Of a stretch of DNA of 64,000 nt, positions 58,341 through 64,000 are shown one piece after another. The first letter of the stretch is position 1; each line of letters begins with the position of its first letter. This DNA comes from Nitratireductor sp. (GTDB taxonomy: Bacteria; Pseudomonadota; Alphaproteobacteria; Rhizobiales; Rhizobiaceae), in NCBI GenBank assembly GCA_017854535.1, contig JAFMHL010000022.1:1-64000 (forward strand). Direction: 5' to 3'. The position numbers were made by a program, and so were the translations under genes. The notes beneath the pieces were generated by a model. It ran no database searches, was not told the DNA's origin, and worked only from the letters and a program-made list of their open reading frames with translations.

Positions 58341-59220
58341 ATATTGTGGCGTCTAGTCGCCCAGCCAAATCCTGAATGAATTGCCAAGCGACACGCCCAG
58401 AGCGCGCACCTCTGGTTGTTGACCATTCTAGGGCTTCATGACGCATTTTGTCTCGATCATATGGCAATTGGAAATGATCGGCATATCCAAATACCATTTC
58501 AAGATATTCATCCTGGCTGCATTTGTGAAAACCAAGCCAAAGACCAAAGCGATCTGACAAGGACACTTTTTCCTCCACAGCTTCTGACGGATTAATCGCG
58601 GTCGAGCGCTCATTTTCCATCATATCGCGCGGTAAAAGATGGCGACGGTTGGAAGTAGCATAAAAAATCACACTATCAGGACGGCCCTCGACACCGCCAT
58701 CGAGCGCAGCTTTCAGCGATTTGTAAGAACTGTCGTCATGGTCGAAGGATAGATCATCACAAAAGAGAATCACTCGTTCGACTTTCTCTCGCAAATGGTT
58801 GAGTAGTATCGGAAGGCTATCAATGTCTTCGCGGTGTATCTCGATTAATTTGAGATTGTTCTGCTTGCCTTGATCTTGATTGACATAAGCTTGTGCGGCT
58901 TTGACTAGGGAAGATTTTCCCATGCCGCGTGCGCCCCACAACAAAACATTATTTGCTGGTTTTCCTGCTGCAAAGCGTCTGGTGTTTTCGATTAGAATGT
59001 CACGAACCTGATCAATCCCTTTCAACAAAGGCATATCAATGCGGTTGACCTTCTTCACGGGCATTAAAGCCAGATTTTCGGGGTTCCAGACAAAGGCTTC
59101 GGCCAAATCCAGATCAATCTTGGCTTGCGGCCCCGTATCGGCCAGTCCTTCGACGGCAGCAATCAAGCGGTCGATTTTCTTATTCAGCGTTACAATCAGG
59201 TCGTCATTCTTGGTGGGCAT
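58339..59220 (-). CDS. DUF815-family ATPase
   Basis: A 293-residue AAA-like ATP-binding protein of the DUF815 family. Walker A is LLWGARGMGKSSLVKAA, with Walker B-like VILFCDDLSF and the sensor region VIFYATSNRRHLLPRDMM. Its partners and function are unknown. It stands between nlpD and yajC, a conserved alphaproteobacterial place, and converges on nlpD with a shared terminator. Confidence 0.87.
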   Translation of the reverse strand: MPTKNDDLIVTLNKKIDRLIAAVEGLADTGPQAKIDLDLAEAFVWNPENLALMPVKKVNRIDMPLLKGIDQVRDILIENTRRFAAGKPANNVLLWGARGMGKSSLVKAAQAYVNQDQGKQNNLKLIEIHREDIDSLPILLNHLREKVERVILFCDDLSFDHDDSSYKSLKAALDGGVEGRPDSVIFYATSNRRHLLPRDMMENERSTAINPSEAVEEKVSLSDRFGLWLGFHKCSQDEYLEMVFGYADHFQLPYDRDKMRHEALEWSTTRGARSGRVAWQFIQDLAGRLDATI

Positions 59221-59508
59221 TGCGAAAATGTATCCTGTGAATTGGCTTAAATTACCAGAGTTTTGAGAAGCGCTTTATCATGGCAACAGGACAACTTAAA
59301 GCAAAGCACAAGTTTTTTGAGGTTTTCCCTGAAAATTGGTTGTGGTTCGCAGTTTTGTGCTTATCTGTTCCATATAATTCGTTGACTGGTTTGGTTTGCA
59401 ATCCGCTTCAAGATGGCTATATTCCGGCAACTTTCACAGAGACGGTAATGCGTGGTGATTTTCACGGATACTGTTTTAGATTTTGACACTTTTATTGGAG
59501 ACCGGTTC
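59221..59508. promoter_or_regulatory. Divergent promoter region before yajC
   Basis: A 288-bp stretch without a convincing gene. A 68-codon frame at 59280-59486 lacks a Shine-Dalgarno and protein-like character. It should hold the yajC and ATPase promoters, though no clear -35/-10 pair was assigned. Confidence 0.3.
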
Positions 59509-59829
59509 ATGTTTGTGACCCCGGCATATGCCCAGACTGCAGGCGGTAGTGGTGATCTCATTATGAGCATCCTGCCATTCATTTTGATGTTCATCATTTT
59601 TTACTTTTTGCTTATCCGTCCGCAAAGACAGGCTGCAGTAAAAAGAACTGAAATGCTGAACAATATTCGCCGCAATGATACGGTCGTTACAGGCGGCGGT
59701 GTTGTTGCCAAAGTTACCAAGGTCATTGATGACCATGAGTTGGAAGTCGAAATTGCAAAAGATGTAAAAGTTAAAGTTATGCGCGCGATGGTGGCTGAAG
59801 TGCGGGTCAAAGGTGAACCTGCAAAGTAA
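59509..59829 (+). CDS. yajC: Preprotein translocase accessory protein YajC
   Basis: A 106-residue bitopic inner-membrane protein that associates with SecDF. The membrane segment LIMSILPFILMFIIFYFLLI is followed by RPQRQAAVKRTEML and GDTVVTGGG-like NDTVVTGGGVVAKVTKVIDD, typical of YajC. ATG 59509 follows TTGGAG; a longer frame from 59452 is not needed. A terminator-like hairpin separates it from secDF. Confidence 0.93.
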   Translation: MFVTPAYAQTAGGSGDLIMSILPFILMFIIFYFLLIRPQRQAAVKRTEMLNNIRRNDTVVTGGGVVAKVTKVIDDHELEVEIAKDVKVKVMRAMVAEVRVKGEPAK

Positions 59830-59874
59830 AACGAATTGAGGTGGATAGATTAATCTGTCCACCGTCTCGTTTTT
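59828..59874 (+). terminator. Long hairpin with U-run between yajC and secDF
   Basis: GGTGGATAGATT (59840-59851) pairs with AATCTGTCCACC (59852-59863), with outer AAAACGA (59828-59834) facing TCGTTTT (59867-59873). It is followed by T-rich sequence. It looks like an intrinsic terminator or attenuator inside the yajC-secDF unit. Confidence 0.8.
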
Positions 59875-59940
59875 GATAAAAAAATGCTGCCAAGGCATCA
59901 TGCCTGATTAAAACCTGTTGCAGTCTGTTGGAAAGCAATC

Positions 59941-62520
59941 ATGCTCTATTTCTCCCGTTGGAAAATCCTATCAATTCTATTCGCAGTGTTGCTTGGTCTG
60001 GTTTATGCCGCACCAAACTTGCTGTCCAAATCAACATTGGAGATGTTGCCGGATTGGATGCCTAAGTCCCAGATGACTTTGGGTCTGGATTTGCAGGGTG
60101 GTGTTCATTTGCTCATGCAGGTTGATCGCGCGTCAATGATAGATGAGCGCTCTGAAACGTTGGAAGATGATGCTCGGCGTATACTGCGGGCAGAAAAAAT
60201 TGGTTATCGTTTTTCCAAACCACAAGGCATCAATGGCATAGATGTTCGCCTTCGTGACAACGGACAACTAGAGCTTGCGAAGGAAAAGCTGGGTGAGCTG
60301 ACACTTCCAATCAATGCCGGTTTGTTCGGACAGGGCAGTGTGCAAGAAGTTGACATGAGCGAGCCAGAAACTGGCTTGATCCGTCTGACCCTGAACAATC
60401 AGGGCATCGATAATGCTATGTCTAGTGCGGTCACCCAATCTATTCAGGTTATTGGCAAACGTATCAATGAGCTTGGTACCAATGAGCCTATCGTTCAACG
60501 GCAAGGCAATGACCGGATATTGGTGCAATTTCCTGGTCTAGACGATCCGACCCGTTTGAAAGATATTTTGGGTCAGACGGCTAAGCTATCGTTTCATCTT
60601 GTTTCATCCGAAATGACCGCTGCCGATGCGCTTCAATCCCGTCCACCAGCAGGGACTAAAGTTTTATTCGAAGACACCGATCCGCCAGTGCCGTGGTTGG
60701 TTGAAAGCCGTGCCATTGTGAGTGGTGAAGATTTGGTCGACGCCCAATCCGGTTTTGATCAGCGCACGAATGAGGCTATTGTTTCGTTCCGTTTTAATAC
60801 AAAAGGCGCAACACGTTTTGGGCAGGTTTCTACAGCCAATGTAGGCCGCCCGTTCGCGATTGTTTTGGATGATGTAGTGCTTTCAGCGCCCGTCATTCGT
60901 GAGCCGATCTTAGGTGGTTCTGGTCAGATTTCTGGTAGCTTCACGCCTGAGTCTGCGAATGACTTGGCTGTATTACTACGCGCAGGCGCACTACCAGCGA
61001 AACTAACCATCATCGAAGAACGGACAGTTGGGCCAGGACTTGGCGCTGACTCAATTGCTGCTGGTCAGACTGCTTCTATGGTTGGTGCGGTAGCCGTGGT
61101 TGTCTTTATGATATTGGCTTATGGCTTTCTCGGTCTGCTTGCTAACCTTGCTTTGATTGCAAATATTGCCATGATCATCGGCATCTTGTCCTTGCTTGGC
61201 GCAACGCTAACCTTGCCGGGTATCGCTGGTATTGTGTTGACCATGGGTATGGCTGTTGATGCGAACGTTCTGATCTATGAGCGCATTCGAGAAGAGCGGC
61301 GAAACGGACGGAACTTGATCCAGTCGTTTGACGCTGGTTTTAGAACAGCTTTTGGCACCATTTTGGATGCGAATGTTACCACGCTTATTGCAGCATTCAT
61401 TCTATTCTATCTTGGCTCAGGCCCCATTCGCGGATTTGCCGTTACTTTGGCAATCGGGATTATCACCACTGTGTTTACAGCCTACACCTTTAGCCGTTTG
61501 ATGATGGCACTATGGGTTCGCTACCAAAAGCCGAAAGAAATTCCAAAACGTCCGCTGGACGTTATTCCTGAAGAAACCTCGATCAAATTTATGATTGACC
61601 GCAAGTTCTCTTTTCCAGTTAGCGCTGTGGCGATGGTCGCATCGATCATCATGTTCTTTGCTATCAGTTTGAATTTCGGCATTGATTTCAAAGGCGGCAC
61701 ACTCGTCGAGTTGAAGTCCAAGTCTGCAGTTGCTGATATCGCTGATGTGCGTTCGCGGCTTGGTGAACTGAACCTTGGTGATGTGCAGGTTCAGGAATTC
61801 GGCTCACAGCAAGAAATTCTGGTTCGGGTGGAAAGTCAGGGAACCGTTGATAATGCGGAACAAAGTGTTGAAGCGCTTGTTCGCGATGCATTGATCGAAG
61901 ATTATGATTTCCGTCGGGTCGAGGTTGTTGGGCCAACCGTGTCGGGTGAACTAGCTCAAACAGGCACGTTAGCGGTTATTGCGGCGCTTTTAGCCATTAT
62001 GATCTATATCTGGTTCAGATTCGAATGGCAGTTTGCGGTTGGCGCTGTCATCGCAACAGTTCACGATGTTCTTTTGACTATCGGTATGTTTGCGGTCCTT
62101 CGGTTGGAATTCTCGCTATCCTCTATTGCGGCCATTTTGACCATTGTCGGCTATTCGCTCAACGATACGGTTGTGGTCTATGACCGCATCAGGGAGAATC
62201 TGCGCAAATACAAGAAAATGCCTATTCCGCAGCTATTGGATAAGTCGATCAATGACACGCTTTCGCGAACGATATTGACATCTGCGACTACTTTGGTTGC
62301 CTTGTTCGCTTTGTATTTCTTGGGCGGTGAGGTGTTAGCGCCATTCAGTTTTGCCATGATCTTCGGTATATTGGTTGGTACGTATTCATCGATCTTTATC
62401 GCTGCGCCCGTTTTGATTTTGTTCAATCTTCGTCCCGGTCAGGTGGCTGGCGCAGAGATGAGTGATATTGAGAAAGAAAAGCAGAAGACCGCCAATACTC
62501 AGCCAATCCAATTGGATTGA
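59941..62520 (+). CDS. secDF: Fused protein-export subunits SecD-SecF
   Basis: An 859-residue fusion of SecD and SecF, which use proton flow to help proteins leave the Sec channel. SecD covers roughly residues 1-530: N-terminal helix, TLGLDLQGGVHLLMQVD, a periplasmic domain, then transmembrane segments with MGMAVDANVLIYERIREERR. SecF covers the rest: SLNFGIDFKGGTLVELKSKS and GYSLNDTVVVYDRIRENLRK. The frame is uninterrupted, so the fusion is real. It begins about 110 bp after yajC. Confidence 0.96.
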   Translation: MLYFSRWKILSILFAVLLGLVYAAPNLLSKSTLEMLPDWMPKSQMTLGLDLQGGVHLLMQVDRASMIDERSETLEDDARRILRAEKIGYRFSKPQGINGIDVRLRDNGQLELAKEKLGELTLPINAGLFGQGSVQEVDMSEPETGLIRLTLNNQGIDNAMSSAVTQSIQVIGKRINELGTNEPIVQRQGNDRILVQFPGLDDPTRLKDILGQTAKLSFHLVSSEMTAADALQSRPPAGTKVLFEDTDPPVPWLVESRAIVSGEDLVDAQSGFDQRTNEAIVSFRFNTKGATRFGQVSTANVGRPFAIVLDDVVLSAPVIREPILGGSGQISGSFTPESANDLAVLLRAGALPAKLTIIEERTVGPGLGADSIAAGQTASMVGAVAVVVFMILAYGFLGLLANLALIANIAMIIGILSLLGATLTLPGIAGIVLTMGMAVDANVLIYERIREERRNGRNLIQSFDAGFRTAFGTILDANVTTLIAAFILFYLGSGPIRGFAVTLAIGIITTVFTAYTFSRLMMALWVRYQKPKEIPKRPLDVIPEETSIKFMIDRKFSFPVSAVAMVASIIMFFAISLNFGIDFKGGTLVELKSKSAVADIADVRSRLGELNLGDVQVQEFGSQQEILVRVESQGTVDNAEQSVEALVRDALIEDYDFRRVEVVGPTVSGELAQTGTLAVIAALLAIMIYIWFRFEWQFAVGAVIATVHDVLLTIGMFAVLRLEFSLSSIAAILTIVGYSLNDTVVVYDRIRENLRKYKKMPIPQLLDKSINDTLSRTILTSATTLVALFALYFLGGEVLAPFSFAMIFGILVGTYSSIFIAAPVLILFNLRPGQVAGAEMSDIEKEKQKTANTQPIQLD

Positions 62521-62523
62521 TCT

Positions 62524-62943
62524 ATGGGGCGTCCAAGCTTGAATGAACTAAGCAAAATGGGGAAAGGGATCGAAATACGCGATGCTCATTTTCCTGGCCG
62601 TGCACCAATTGATGCTTATGGCAATGGTGGCTTTCGCTTTGCAGATATGAGCCATCGAGGCAGTATTTTGTGTCTACCATCAGGCATTTATGGATGGAAT
62701 GTTGCAAGCCCTGAGGATCTAAAACTAAGCGCGTTTGATGCTTTGATTGCGGAAGCTGATTCAATAGAAGTTTTGCTTCTTGGGACAGGCATGGATCTGG
62801 TTCCCATTGCTTCAGAACTTCGTGCAGCCTTTAAAGACAAATTGATTCAGGCTGATTCAATGGGGACGGGCGCAGCGGTGAGAACCTTCAATATATTGCT
62901 TGCAGAAAACCGCGCTGTTGCAGCAGGACTATTGGCTGTTTGA
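62524..62943 (+). CDS. Mth938-domain protein (NDUFAF3-like)
   Basis: A 139-residue single-domain protein of the Mth938/DUF498 family: IDAYGNGGFRFADMSHRGSI, LCLPSGIYGWNV and LLLGTGMDLVPIASELRAAF. The mitochondrial relative NDUFAF3 is a complex I assembly factor, and alphaproteobacterial members are linked to secDF (recalled). It starts 3 bp after secDF and is followed by a phytoene-synthase-like gene 1 bp on. Function here is inferred by homology only. Confidence 0.82.
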   Translation: MGRPSLNELSKMGKGIEIRDAHFPGRAPIDAYGNGGFRFADMSHRGSILCLPSGIYGWNVASPEDLKLSAFDALIAEADSIEVLLLGTGMDLVPIASELRAAFKDKLIQADSMGTGAAVRTFNILLAENRAVAAGLLAV

Positions 62944-62944
62944 T

Positions 62945-63790
62945 ATGAGCGATCAAAGCCAGTTTTGTCTGGATTTACTGCGCGAGAATGATCCCCCTTT
63001 ATATGCCAGCCTATTGTTTGTGAACAAGGAGCAAAGGGAAGCTGCGGCTGTTCTTCAGGCGTTTCATTTCGAAATTGGGCGAATTTCATTTCTGGTCCAA
63101 GAGGCGATGCCCGGTCAGATCAGGCTGCAATGGTGGCGTGATGTCATCAATGGTGAACGCGATGGCGAGGCTAATGCTAACCCTTTGGCCAATGCGCTAT
63201 TGGCAATGATTGCGAGGTATAAACTCTCATCTGATGGTTTCGTACGATATCTGGATGCTCGTGTATTCGATCTGTACAATGATCCGATGCCAGACAGGGA
63301 TACGCTGGACGCCTATTTCGGAGAAACCGAAAGTTTCATCTATCACATGACGGCGCTGGTTTGTGGTGTGGAGGAAAATACAAGCTTGGCTGATGCTTGC
63401 GGCCATGCCGGGGTTGCGACAGGCTTGGAACGAATGCTTGCGCGTTTTCCTTATGACCGAAGTAGGCAACGCTGTTTCATCCCCATGCGTGAGTTGGAGA
63501 AAAACGAGCTGAATGCAGCTTTATGGTATTATGGAAATACCGCTGCCCATAATGAGATCATTAAAGCTCAGTTAGTTTTTGCAAATGAACATTTAAACAA
63601 AGCTCGACGCGCAATCAAATGCTTACCGAAAAAAGCTCAGGCTGCTTTCTTACCACTAGTTATCAGTTCTGAAAAAATCAGAAAACTTGAAACTCAAGAC
63701 GTCGCGTTGGTCCTTGAAGGCAAAGATCAAAGGCCTTCCTCGATGAAATTACAATGGGCCCTATGGAAAGCCGCGATGTTTGGTGTTTAA
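62945..63790 (+). CDS. Phytoene/squalene-synthase-like protein (NDUFAF6-like)
   Basis: A 281-residue protein of the squalene/phytoene synthase fold. The catalytic Asp-rich motif expected near residue 40 is replaced by AFHFEIGRI, followed by QIRLQWWRDVINGERDG. This resembles NDUFAF6, a mitochondrial complex I assembly protein, more than a carotenoid enzyme. No carotenoid gene is nearby. The ATG at 62945 is one base after the Mth938 gene stop, so the two are coupled. Catalysis of a prenyl transfer looks unlikely. Confidence 0.82.
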   Translation: MSDQSQFCLDLLRENDPPLYASLLFVNKEQREAAAVLQAFHFEIGRISFLVQEAMPGQIRLQWWRDVINGERDGEANANPLANALLAMIARYKLSSDGFVRYLDARVFDLYNDPMPDRDTLDAYFGETESFIYHMTALVCGVEENTSLADACGHAGVATGLERMLARFPYDRSRQRCFIPMRELEKNELNAALWYYGNTAAHNEIIKAQLVFANEHLNKARRAIKCLPKKAQAAFLPLVISSEKIRKLETQDVALVLEGKDQRPSSMKLQWALWKAAMFGV

Positions 63791-63858
63791 CTTTAATCCT
63801 CTATTTGCAGTAAAAGTTGGATTGTGACATCTTTCGATAATTAGTCGGTGGGATTACT

Positions 63859-64000
63859 ATGCCATTAGAGATTTTGGGGCCTTTGGTTCTAGTTGGAATA
63901 ATATCTGCAGTGGTTCTTGTGCGTTTTGTAGCCAACACGCCGCCGCGATTGATCAATACTGCTTCTCAAGCCCAGGCGATCTTATTGAACGAATTTCCAT
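63859..64000 (+). CDS. Partial gene at the window edge, membrane-anchored protein
   Basis: Begins at ATG 63859 and runs off the window after 47 codons. It opens MPLEILGPLVLVGIISAVVL, a single hydrophobic N-terminal segment, then RFVANTPPRLINTASQAQAI. I do not recognise it. It lies about 70 bp after the phytoene-synthase-like gene on the same strand and may be cotranscribed. Confidence 0.6.
   Translation, partial: MPLEILGPLVLVGIISAVVLVRFVANTPPRLINTASQAQAILLNEFP

Noticed and set aside
59280-59486. A 68-codon plus-strand open frame before yajC
   Set aside because: No Shine-Dalgarno and no family resemblance. It lies in the expected promoter region.
59941-62520. Possible assembly error joining secD and secF
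   Set aside because: The frame is continuous through a normal linker, and SecDF fusions are typical in this lineage.
62945-63790. A carotenoid or hopanoid biosynthesis enzyme
   Set aside because: The Asp-rich motif of squalene/phytoene synthases is absent, and no isoprenoid gene is nearby.

Overview
This window looks like ordinary chromosome from a Hyphomicrobiales (Rhizobiales)-type alphaproteobacterium with moderate GC (about mid-40s percent by eye). The blocks typical of that lineage are all present: coaD-ppi-ppi-queA-tgt; ppiD-trpD-trpC-moaC-moeA; tpiA//secG-pyrG; kdsA-eno-ftsB-pdhA-pdhB-(DUF5076)-pdhC-lpd-lipA; tatABC-serS-surE-pcm-nlpD-ATPase-yajC-secDF. I see no rRNA, tRNA, CRISPR, prophage or insertion sequence.

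Layout. 1-5.6 kb: a 41-codon small membrane ORF, coaD, two cyclophilins, queuosine genes queA-tgt and a cytochrome P450. 5.6-7.2 kb (minus): a DUF4864 protein and an APH-family kinase. 7.4-8.6 kb: a lone LptF-like permease. 8.7-17.5 kb: a divergent, TetR-centred acyl-CoA catabolic locus (thiolase, multifunctional-enzyme-type SDR, MaoC hydratase and a second SDR on the minus strand; TetR, an ACAD10/11-like dehydrogenase, two MDR reductases and an FMN hydroxyacid oxidase on the plus strand). With the nearby kinase it could form a complete hydroxyacyl-CoA degradation route. 17.6-26.6 kb (minus): an MscS channel, pseudouridine catabolism genes psuK-psuG, and the moeA-moaC-trpC-trpD-ppiD string with nearly zero spacing. 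26.9-36.6 kb: tpiA, secG, pyrG, a PBP-type carboxypeptidase, a VOC protein, kdsA, eno, DUF2332 and ftsB.

36.8-46.6 kb: a 2-oxoacid dehydrogenase and lipoate region (pdhA, pdhB, DUF5076, pdhC, an SGNH hydrolase, small genes, lpd, two GlsB-like membrane proteins, lipA, a COQ10/RatA-like protein). 46.7-49 kb: a fused MFS/spermidine-synthase-like gene broken by two in-frame TAG codons, each where a Trp is expected. 49-51.3 kb: a 51-codon minus-strand ORF, a double cold-shock-domain protein and an orphan ABC ATPase. 51.5-59.2 kb: twin-arginine translocase, serS, surE, pcm, a GNAT protein, a LysM/M23 lipoprotein and a DUF815 ATPase. 59.5-64 kb: yajC, fused secDF, a Mth938-domain protein and a phytoene-synthase-like protein, then a partial gene at the window edge. 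The last two resemble the mitochondrial complex I assembly factors NDUFAF3 and NDUFAF6.

The observations most worth following up are the TetR-controlled split kinase/dehydrogenase locus, the doubly amber-interrupted gene, the secDF-linked assembly-factor pair, the loss of zinc ligands in Tgt, the palindromes before pdhA, and the small ORFs at 58-183 and 49042-49197. All functional statements come from reading motifs and gene order; no database search was run.
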